Shown: one piece after another, positions 43,892 through 51,341 of the stretch | Numbering within the stretch: position 1 is the stretch's first letter | Layout: every line of letters starts with the position of its first letter | NCBI GenBank assembly: GCA_963575745.1 | Contig: CAUYUJ010015737.1 | Coordinates: forward strand, 10,001-74,000 | Source of the DNA: Prorocentrum cordatum | Lineage: Eukaryota > Sar > Dinophyceae > Prorocentrales > Prorocentraceae | Length of the DNA: 64,000 nt | Direction of reading: 5' to 3' | Position numbers and translations under genes: made by a program | Notes under the pieces: model-generated | What the model saw: the letters and a program-made list of their open reading frames with translations, nothing else | The model's database searches: none | Told to the model about the DNA's origin: nothing

Positions 43892-45178
43892 CTAGTTTTT
43901 GCACTCCGACATCCAGTGCAGGAGATGGCTTGTCCGTCCCGCCTTCGTGCACTTAGAACACGGGAGCATGCAATCGTTCCCCTGTTCCTTGCAGTGCTTC
44001 AGCGTGTGTTTGACGATGCCCTTGCCGCTGAACAAGCAATTCTTGCACACGTGCTCCCTGAAGAGGCACGTCATCGTGCTCTTGTGCTGCTCACTCACAA
44101 GGTATTGCTTGTCAACCCAAGACTGGATCTTCTTGGTGCTGCCGGTCCGGACCACGTGCTCCAGCTCGCGCAGCAGCGTGTCCAACAAGGCCTTGCGGTC
44201 GGGCTTGTCGCCGGGCTCCTTCTTCGTGGTGAAGCCCTGGTTGGCTGAACCACTGGAGCGCGCCGAAACCTGGGGGGAGGCGCCCGCAGACCCCTCGCCA
44301 TAGCGAGGTGCCTTCGCCGACGGCGCCCCTGACACATCAGACGCACCCAGCCTTTTTCCGGGCCCCTTGGCCGCCAGCGCTGCCTCCGCCAAAATGAGGT
44401 CCTGGGCGAAGTCGCGCAACAAGAGCTCGTGCTCAAGCGGGATAGACGCACTCGCTTTCGTGGTCCGCCGCTTGTATTGCTTGATGGCCAGGTGAATGAA
44501 CTCGAGGAGGTGCTCCCTCTGCGCTGCAGCTTTCTCTGGCCCCGTTTTCTTGGCGGACTGCACGACAGTGCAGCGGCGGTCCAAGAGGTTCAACAAGACC
44601 AGCAACGATCGCGCCAGGGCCTTGACATTGTCCAACGGTGAATCTGCCTTCTCCATAAGGAAGTTCTTGAGCTTGTCCCACGAGCCGCCATGGCTGGGGA
44701 GGCACAGCTGCTTCCATGACAATTTTGCCGCATAGCGCGCTGTAGACGCGCGGCGAAGCTGCTGCAAGTCGGCGTTCTCGGGGTGCGCCGCCTGCAGCGC
44801 CAGGATTGTGGCCAGGGAACTGTTCTGCTCGACGGCTTGGAGCGTCCACGATACCTGGTCCTGGTCTACGACCAAATCGCGCCAGGCCGACACCCACTCG
44901 TCCATGCTAAGTGCGCGGAGCTTCGCCCTGTACGGAAACTCAGTGTCTGCGCGCCTGTTGTATTCGTCCTTGATGAGCGTCGACAAACCTGACGTAGGAT
45001 CTTTCAACACCGCAGTCACTGCCTCAATGGCCTTGTCGCGCACGACCTCTTCTGCTGCTTTCTCAATGGCACGCAAGCCTGGTTCCCCAGGCTGGAAGGT
45101 TTTGGCGATCTCCTCGACGATGGCGGTGCGGATGGCGCCGCCCTGCTCGAGTGCCGCCCGGATCGCTGCTTCCGCCAT
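43892..45178 (-). CDS. YR-A gag-like protein with Cys/His-rich C-terminus
   Basis: 428 aa from ATG 45178 (MAEAAIRAALEQGG). The N-terminal and central parts are helical and charged (AIEKAAEEVVRDKAIEAVTA, LLEFIHLAIKQYKRRT), followed by a Ser/Ala/Gly/Lys linker. The last 60 residues hold nine Cys and several His (CLFREHVCKNC, HTLKHCKEQGNDC, CSKCTKAG), likely one or two zinc-binding modules for nucleic acid. This fits a nucleocapsid role, but in YR-A the gene follows pol instead of preceding it. About 180 bp separate it from the pol stop; two stops in the same frame and a UGA separate it from YR. No similarity to YR-B gag was seen. Confidence 0.7.
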   Translation of the reverse strand: MAEAAIRAALEQGGAIRTAIVEEIAKTFQPGEPGLRAIEKAAEEVVRDKAIEAVTAVLKDPTSGLSTLIKDEYNRRADTEFPYRAKLRALSMDEWVSAWRDLVVDQDQVSWTLQAVEQNSSLATILALQAAHPENADLQQLRRASTARYAAKLSWKQLCLPSHGGSWDKLKNFLMEKADSPLDNVKALARSLLVLLNLLDRRCTVVQSAKKTGPEKAAAQREHLLEFIHLAIKQYKRRTTKASASIPLEHELLLRDFAQDLILAEAALAAKGPGKRLGASDVSGAPSAKAPRYGEGSAGASPQVSARSSGSANQGFTTKKEPGDKPDRKALLDTLLRELEHVVRTGSTKKIQSWVDKQYLVSEQHKSTMTCLFREHVCKNCLFSGKGIVKHTLKHCKEQGNDCMLPCSKCTKAGRTSHLLHWMSECKN

Positions 45179-45304
45179 TCCTGGTAAGTGTAAGCGAAAC
45201 ACGAGACAGGGGCACGGTCTGATGTTTGTGGCAAGTCGCTTCGCGAGCTGGACGCGGCTGCGAGAATAGATGTTCGACAAGACCACAGCGAACCCGCAAT
45301 GGCA

Positions 45305-45345
45305 ACCTGGACACACAAGAAAGAAAAGGAAGAGCAGATGACGAT
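45305..45345 (-). promoter_or_regulatory. Polypyrimidine tract and CAG acceptor upstream of YR-A gag-like gene
   Basis: The minus strand reads CTGCTCTTCCTTTTCTTTC, TTGTGTGTCCAG, a good 3' splice acceptor, between the pol stop (45361) and the gag-like start (45178). A second possible acceptor (TTACACTTACCAG) lies a few bases before the ATG. This would let host spliced-leader trans-splicing release a separate mRNA from a polycistronic transcript. Confidence 0.45.
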
Positions 45346-45360
45346 GATGTTTCCTTTTTT

Positions 45361-47532
45361 TCAGGCTCGCCCGAGCTTGCGCTTGCGTCTGTTTGGCTGC
45401 CAGCTCTGCAGCAAAAGGTAAGGAACATCAGTTTTTGGGCCAGACCGCCAGGCCATGCCTTCACGAATCCTGAACAAATCTGAGCCTTTGGGCCACGACC
45501 GGACACGGTGCCAATGCTGCAGGAAAAGTGGTCGGAACCACGGAGCCCCAACATCTTCCGGGCACAACAGCACGATCTTCGGCGGGTTTTCCTGTGCAAG
45601 TGCGGCGTTCAGGAATTCCAACGCAGGCCGGAGCAAGGCGCGCGGTGGATGAGCCCACACCACTTCATTGAGCAAGCACGCCTCGAATGCTGTGCGCTCG
45701 GGCGAACGCCACGTTGGGGCCCTGGCTGTCATTCCTTCCCTGTCCGCGAAAAGGTCGAGGGAGAATTCGGCACCTGTCCTGGCGAGGATGTCGCGAAAGA
45801 TGCTATCCTTGATGGAAGCATGCTGGAACTGATCGGAATTCCATTGAAACGCAAATTCCGAATTTCGCGATCCCAAGTCAGCAATTCTATTTGCGATGCC
45901 TTTCAAATGCACCGCCAATGCCCAACAGGAGGCCCGTCTTTCTGCTGCTTCCAATTTTTCGGCCAGGGTCTCCATTCGAGGAATGTTGCCGTATCGCACA
46001 TTCACGTAATGAACAGCGCAAGTGTTGTCCACTCGAAATAGTAAGCGCCAGCCACTTAACTCTTCCCCGCAATCCCCCAAACATTTTACGACAACCCAGA
46101 GCTCTTTGTAATTGATCTCATCTTCACCGGGTGACAAGTTCTGTGACATGGCGAAATCGGACGGCCATGTTCCTGAAACTACTTTTCCCAAGTGGCAAAT
46201 GTGATATGACCAGCCATGTTGGGAAGACGCGTCTGTCTCTATTACTCGAATGGCGCCTGCTTCTGCCAATTCCTGCCACCGAGAAAACTCTGGAGACTTG
46301 TGGCTCCACTTGCTCAGAGCACCCGCGTGGCAATGCAGAGAGCGAACAGGCGGCGACGCCAGCGATCGCAAGGCCCATGCAAGGTTCTTCCTGCTGAGTT
46401 CAGATAGCTGCACAGGCGGGTTCGCTACAGGGCTCCGTGCCCACATCGCATACACACCGGCTGCATTCATATCCGCCCAAATGGGATGCAACCGCCGCCG
46501 TGCTTGTGGATAAATCTCGCCCAGGTGGCTGGCCAAACCCGCCGTGGTCGCCAGATCCTTCGCGCGAAGAGTCCGGGCATCGTCTGCCGACAGAGTCTGC
46601 GCAATTGAGAAGCACACCTTATCGCACTTGTCTTGCTCAACTGTCACCACCATTTCAACGGAATCGAAAACCCAACCGATCCAACGCTGCCGCGTGCTTG
46701 GGGGCCGAACGCCAGTGGGCTTCCCACTAACAGGCACACCAGCTGACAGGAAAAATTGCACTGATTTTTCGAGGCGCATCCAGGCTTCATCTTCGGTGCT
46801 TCCTTCCCCGAACATGTCGTCCACGAAATCGAGCAGGTGCACGCCCGCTGTAATCCCCAACAAGCGCAACAATTCCTTCATGGAACTATCATTGAGGCCG
46901 GGCGCCGGGGCAAGGCCGAAAGGAAGATATTCGTATCGACCGTAAAGTTGCCTGGCAGGACAAAAGAAACCCAGGAGGTTGGCATCAGCTGTGGACACGC
47001 GCCAGTTGAAAAAACAATCCTGCAAATCGATGACGAACATGAAAGAACCAGACTGCAGCATGGACACTGCGTGGTCCACTGTGCCATATGATACAGACAC
47101 CTGAGGCATTCGCTCGTTCACTCTGCCCCGTCTGAGGTCCAAAATCAGCCTTGCTTTGAAGCGCTCTTGCTCCGCAGCACTGGCGTCCACGCCTTCCCTT
47201 GGTTTCAACAGCAAGGCACATGGGTTGACATGGAGAGTCGGCGGCTTTGAGCTGAAGAACCGAACCTTTCCCAGTGCCTCCAGCCTGCTCCACTCGGCAG
47301 TCGCCCACGAGCTATGATGGGCAACTGAAGGGTGATTGGGAATGTTGGCTGGCGGAGCCGCAGCGGCACCGAGACTGATCCCATTCCGCCACGTTTGTAA
47401 AAACTCTGGAGCGGCGCCACACTGTTTCAAGAAATCGAAACGCAAAGTCAACCCGCGCACGCCCTGCCACCAGCCCATCGTGTCATTTGTCTGGCGAATC
47501 AAAGACCGCAGGTTCTCGAGACGGTCTTCCAT
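45361..47532 (-). CDS. YR-A pol: reverse transcriptase-RNase H with methylase-like C-terminus
   Basis: 723 aa from ATG 47532 (MEDRLENLRS). RT: LILDLRRGRVNE (about 129-140), FVIDLQDCFF (D169), YEYLPFGLAPAPGL (200-213), LLDFVDDMFG (FVDD 236-239). RNase H: VIETDASSQHG (D434), INYKELW (E477), FRVDNTCAV (D502), HLKGIANRIADLGSR (H542, D552). The C-terminal part (about 588-715: FSLDLFADREG, VVWAHPPRALLRPALEF, IVLLCPED) resembles the methylase-like domain known after RNase H in DIRS pol, with AHPP in place of the usual N/D-PP-aromatic motif. Intact. A spliced-leader-like box ends 13 bases before the ATG. Confidence 0.9.
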   Translation of the reverse strand: MEDRLENLRSLIRQTNDTMGWWQGVRGLTLRFDFLKQCGAAPEFLQTWRNGISLGAAAAPPANIPNHPSVAHHSSWATAEWSRLEALGKVRFFSSKPPTLHVNPCALLLKPREGVDASAAEQERFKARLILDLRRGRVNERMPQVSVSYGTVDHAVSMLQSGSFMFVIDLQDCFFNWRVSTADANLLGFFCPARQLYGRYEYLPFGLAPAPGLNDSSMKELLRLLGITAGVHLLDFVDDMFGEGSTEDEAWMRLEKSVQFFLSAGVPVSGKPTGVRPPSTRQRWIGWVFDSVEMVVTVEQDKCDKVCFSIAQTLSADDARTLRAKDLATTAGLASHLGEIYPQARRRLHPIWADMNAAGVYAMWARSPVANPPVQLSELSRKNLAWALRSLASPPVRSLHCHAGALSKWSHKSPEFSRWQELAEAGAIRVIETDASSQHGWSYHICHLGKVVSGTWPSDFAMSQNLSPGEDEINYKELWVVVKCLGDCGEELSGWRLLFRVDNTCAVHYVNVRYGNIPRMETLAEKLEAAERRASCWALAVHLKGIANRIADLGSRNSEFAFQWNSDQFQHASIKDSIFRDILARTGAEFSLDLFADREGMTARAPTWRSPERTAFEACLLNEVVWAHPPRALLRPALEFLNAALAQENPPKIVLLCPEDVGAPWFRPLFLQHWHRVRSWPKGSDLFRIREGMAWRSGPKTDVPYLLLQSWQPNRRKRKLGRA

Positions 47533-47544
47533 TGTGCCGACTTG

Positions 47545-47565
47545 CTTGGGCAAAAATGTCTACAG
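47545..47565 (-). promoter_or_regulatory. Spliced-leader-like box before YR-A pol
   Basis: Minus strand CTGTAGAC, ATTTTTG, CCCAAG: 17 of 21 positions agree with the leader. It lies 13 bases upstream of the pol ATG at 47532. Confidence 0.65.
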
Positions 47566-47825
47566 AGCCAGACTGCTGACAGAGGAAGCCTCTACTACAA
47601 GCAACCTAGGTCAGGGGGTCGTTGGCGCACCGGCCAGCCTCGGAAGAATGCCATCACAGTCACTTCGGGGCAGCCGCCAGAGAACCTGTGCAAAGGCGAG
47701 TCCAGCGAAACCGACTGCGAGATGACAGCGCCTTGGCGTCCCGCAGTGGGCATGGGCCTTCTATGCAATGCTTTTGGGCCTTCTATTGCGAATTTCACAG
47801 GCGTGAGCGGCGAAGCCAGCAACGG

Positions 47826-48430
47826 GCTAGAGCAAGGAGAGAGTTATTTTGAGCGTACCGTGGCCTGTTTTGGCCAAGTGGCCGCACGCGAGGGGGCTTC
47901 CGCTCGTCCCACGCTACTACCGTCGACCATCGACGGACTGCGATTTTCCGGGTTGCCCGAAAAATTGCTGTAACAGATCCGTCCGCAGTGGATCGAATTT
48001 TCAATGGCCGGAGCTCAAATTCCACGAGCCACACCAGAATTTGATTTTGAGTTCTCTGGTGAAAGGGCGTCAGCATGGATATGCCGATTACGTGCCGTTT
48101 GGGACGCGGGCCCCCCGGGGTTCGGTCGAGGACAGGCGTGCTGCACGAGCACCCCTGCCCCCGTTGTGTGCAGGTGGGGGGTTAGCCAATGCCCCCCCAT
48201 CAAGGACTAGCTTCTGCCGCCTGCACACATCCGACCCCGAGTGCCCAAGGTGCCCAGTGCAAGCTGACCGGGTCTTGTGCGTGGGCCCTGCAGCGCGCGT
48301 CGGCCCAAGAAAGCAATTCGAGCAGCTGCACGCTCGAGTGCGAAATGGCGTGGCAACGCCAGGCGAGAGCGCCGGCGCCAGGGACCAAATGTCGCGCAGA
48401 ATGCAACTCTGGATGCCCAGCGTTGAATGG
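47826..48430 (+). repeat. Repeat R, copy 1
   Basis: Matches 55396-55840: shared AGAGCAAGGAGAGAG, GGCCTGTTTTGGCCAAG, GGGTTGCCCGAAAAATTGC, GCGTCAGCATGGATAT and GGGGGGTTAGCCAATGCCCC. A shorter relative is at 58330-58430. The 260 bp between the YR-A pol leader box and this repeat show nothing recognisable. Confidence 0.75.
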
Positions 48431-48810
48431 CAAAACAGCACCGCGATTGTAAATCTGGGCGCGCGAGAGTCGAACGTGCGGAATCGAGCTCAGAATCCAG
48501 ATCAGCGGGCGAAGTCGCGCCGCCATTGCGAATCAGCGCGCGCTAGCGCCCACACCGCGGAATCAAGCTCAGACTCCAATTCTGGGCGCGCAAGCGCCCA
48601 CAGGCGAAAACGGGCTCAGAATGCAGTTCTGGGCGCGCACGCGCCCAAACCGGAAAATAGAACTCAGAATGCAATTCTCGGCGCGCAAGCGCCCAAGCAC
48701 GCGAAATCGAGCTCAGAATGTAATTCTGTGCGCGCAAGCGCCGAAAGCGGAAAATAGAGCTCAGAATGCAATTCTGGGCGCACTGGTGCCAGAATGACGG
48801 AATTGCGCTG
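48430..48810 (+). repeat. Array of GGGCGCGC / GAGCTCAGAATGCAATTC units
   Basis: About 50-60 bp units with AATCGAGCTCAGAATGCA and ATTCTGGGCGCGCAAGCGCC. The same unit type continues at 57.24-57.90 kb, so YR-B probably inserted into one array. Confidence 0.7.
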
Positions 48811-48900
48811 GAAAACACTATCGACGACCTCCGCGGGAGCAGTGGGACGCGACAGACCCCGCTGCCTGACTGGGAGACTCTGGGACAAGCCCAAATCCCC
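48811..48900 (-). repeat. YR-B terminal repeat A2
   Basis: 90 bp starting (plus strand) GAAAACACTATCGACGACC and ending AAGCCCAAATCCCC; identical by eye to A1 at 49454-49543. Confidence 0.9.
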
Positions 48901-49128
48901 AGTCAGGCGATCGCCGAAAACCGAACCACCACCACCAGGGCGGGCGGGCGGGAAAAACCGAACACCGAGCAGCCGGCACCAAGAAGACCGCCCCCAACGG
49001 CCCACCGAGGGAGCGCGCCGCCTGCGACCAACACCGCGGGCACCATGGCCGCGAGCACACGGCCACCGAGCCCCCGAAAGGGAACTGCGGCGCCACCGCC
49101 CCCAAGGGCAAAGACGACGACGACGACG

Positions 49129-49164
49129 CCGACGACAGACAGACAGACAGACAGACAGACGGAC

Positions 49165-49236
<72 letters not shown>

Positions 49237-49240
49237 GGCC
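49129..49240 (+). repeat. CAGA tetranucleotide microsatellite
   Basis: About 25 units of GACA with two GACG interruptions, inside module B2 of YR-B. The B module of YR-F has a related CAGACAGACC-rich tract. Confidence 0.95.
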
Positions 49241-49414
49241 CAGAGAGACCGACGGACAACCGCGACCTCACCGAGGCCCCCAGGCGCGTGAGAAGCAACA
49301 CCGCCGACGGGAAGCGCCGCCAGGCACCGCCAGCTCCACCAGGAGCACCCACTTTGGGATAAGGCGAGTGAGCAAAGAAGCGGAGGAGTACAAAGACAAC
49401 TCCGGCCGCTCGTT

Positions 49415-49459
49415 GTTTTCTCGCGCTGAAAACGCTACGCGTTTTCGCGCGGAGAAAAC
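49415..49459. repeat. Junction hairpin H6
   Basis: GTTTTC and GAAAAC flank a stem TCGCGC / GCGCGG and AAAACGC / GCGTTTT around apex TAC. The CGCTACGCG apex is the same as in H2 although the stem sequence differs. A1/B2 junction of YR-B. Confidence 0.8.
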
Positions 49460-49644
49460 ACTATCGACGACCTCCGCGGGAGCAGTGGGACGCGACAGAC
49501 CCCGCTGCCTGACTGGGAGACTCTGGGACAAGCCCAAATCCCCGCTGCACCCAGACCTCCCAGGCGGAAGCTGACTACGCGTTGCCTGTGAAGCAAGAGA
49601 GAATCTTTTTGGAACCACAGCCAGGCCCAATGCACCAAGAAAGT

Positions 49645-51198
49645 TCACTCGCCGTCTGACGAGCTCGAATGCTCGACCAAAAATTCAGCTGCCTGCAGGG
49701 CCCCACGTGCCCGGGCACTGGCGTACGCAAAGGCAGTCAACCCACGCCAGCCTCCACTGTAGAAGAGGGCAGTCGGACCTCCTGCTTTGAGAGCATCCGA
49801 AGCCCAACCACGCCTGAAAGCATGCGTGCCCCACGCCTGCGGGGACCTCAGATTGCACGCAGCCGCTGCTAGTTTTAAGAAAGCCAGCGACTCGGAATAA
49901 GATATGTGTTGGAACGGTGGCTCTTTGGCCTCGACAACAGGCACTAAGGCGCACACGCCGCACAAAGACGGCCCCTGCGTCCCGCATATGCAACCCCTGA
50001 CCACTTCAACTGGCTCCTTGTAACATTTCCGCCGCAGAAATGTTACGATCACCTGCTTCTTGCCCTTGGCCTCCTTGATTCTTAGTGGGGCCAGGCTCGT
50101 ACCAATAATCAAGGTTTCACTATAGCGCAAGGTGAAGTGGCGCGACACAACCCACGACCGAGCCACGTCCGGCCTGGATGCCGCCTCGGAAGCCCACTTT
50201 GCCAGGGCGCGCGTGTCTCCTGGCGAAGCCCTCAACTTCACACGGCGAGTCGCCGGATCCGTGGCCTTCTCAGCGCCCCGAATCAAGCGGGAAGTGTCCG
50301 CCAAAGGACCTGGTGAACTTTTCAACCAAGCCAACACTGTTCGAAGACGAGACACATACTGCGCTAACGAAGCTCCGCTCCGAAAGAGAGACACGAAGCA
50401 ATCCAAGATGCACTCCTGAGGGGGCCATGGCTCCACGCGCACCGTAGCCGCTGCCTGTCCCCACAAAACCACAGCAGACGCATAACCCAAGGCACTTTTT
50501 CGCCAGCCTTGAAACTCAATCCAGCACGCCCGCTCCGCGAAGACGGCGGCGGGAGCGGGGCTTCGTTGAGCTTCGCGAGCTTCAGCTGTTGGCGCCTGGC
50601 CAGGCATGTCCACGGGCGGCTCTGGCACTTTGTGGAGCACGCGTATGGCGTGTGCCAGTACCGGCGGCGGGGGGACACAACCCGATTGCCTTGCAGCCAC
50701 TACCAGTCGCAATGCCGCGAGCGCTTGCGCCATTTCTTCGGCTGACGCCGAGGCTGGCGCAGCTGTGCCCGCCAATGAACGCTCACGGCTGTGAGCCTGG
50801 CGGTCCGTCTGCGACTCCTGCGCCGCTGGCTGCTGCATCCCCCTATCCGCTCGACCACAGAACAACAGAAAAACCTTGACGATGGCAACGTCCAGCTGGC
50901 CCAGAGCAGGCCAAACCTCCTGCGCCTCGAAAGCGTCCAACGAGCCAAAATCACTGAAGGAAGTCGCGCCGTCGCGTTGCAGACTTGCTGCAATGCCGTC
51001 CGCGTCATGGACGTCCTGCTTCGCGGCGCCACCGGCCCTCTGAAGCACGCTCGCCAATTCACCGCGCCAGCGATCCGCAGGATGGCCAGGACGTGGAAGG
51101 GAAGCGACAGGCGGCAGTGCTGGCTCGCTGGCCTCAGGAAGCCCCTCTCGTAAGCGCTGCCATCGCGCCCGCTCTGCGTTGACAAAACTCAACGCCAT
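49645..51198 (-). CDS. YR-B tyrosine recombinase
   Basis: 517 aa from ATG 51198 (MALSFVNAER), matching the start in YR-C, D and E; the frame is open further upstream but that part covers the leader-like box. Conserved N-terminal region (FGSLDAFEAQEVWPAL), Pro/Ala linker, core-binding domain (WIEFQGWRKSALGYASAVVL), catalytic Arg in SRHFTLRYSETL, Lys in RRKCYKEP, CIC / CGVC cysteine pair (about 403-416), H459-x-x-R462 (THAFRRGWA), W484, nucleophile Y492, and a serine-rich acidic end. Follows pol with a gap of 144 bases, in another frame. Intact. Confidence 0.9.
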   Translation of the reverse strand: MALSFVNAERARWQRLREGLPEASEPALPPVASLPRPGHPADRWRGELASVLQRAGGAAKQDVHDADGIAASLQRDGATSFSDFGSLDAFEAQEVWPALGQLDVAIVKVFLLFCGRADRGMQQPAAQESQTDRQAHSRERSLAGTAAPASASAEEMAQALAALRLVVAARQSGCVPPPPVLAHAIRVLHKVPEPPVDMPGQAPTAEAREAQRSPAPAAVFAERACWIEFQGWRKSALGYASAVVLWGQAAATVRVEPWPPQECILDCFVSLFRSGASLAQYVSRLRTVLAWLKSSPGPLADTSRLIRGAEKATDPATRRVKLRASPGDTRALAKWASEAASRPDVARSWVVSRHFTLRYSETLIIGTSLAPLRIKEAKGKKQVIVTFLRRKCYKEPVEVVRGCICGTQGPSLCGVCALVPVVEAKEPPFQHISYSESLAFLKLAAAACNLRSPQAWGTHAFRRGWASDALKAGGPTALFYSGGWRGLTAFAYASARARGALQAAEFLVEHSSSSDGE

Positions 51199-51224
51199 GC
51201 GCCGGCCCGCAACCCGCAATCTGT

Positions 51225-51242
51225 TTGAGCCGAAGGCTACGG
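51225..51242 (-). promoter_or_regulatory. Spliced-leader-like box before YR-B recombinase
   Basis: Minus strand CCGTAGCC, TTCGG, CTCAA, preceded by a pyrimidine-rich tract (CTTCTGCTTTGTCTT). It matches the leader except for a two-base gap and one substitution. It lies 26 bases before the ATG. Confidence 0.65.
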
Positions 51243-51341
51243 AAGACAAAGCAGAAGTGCCAGGCAGAAGCCGCACGTGGGAAACTGAGTGCGCCTGCGC
51301 TGCGCACATTTTCCTTCCGCGGACACCCAGCCGTTGCCGCC

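Noticed and set aside
50442-50449. Plus-strand CCGTAGCC inside the YR-B gene
   Set aside because: No leader-like 3' part follows and the strand is opposite to transcription; chance match.
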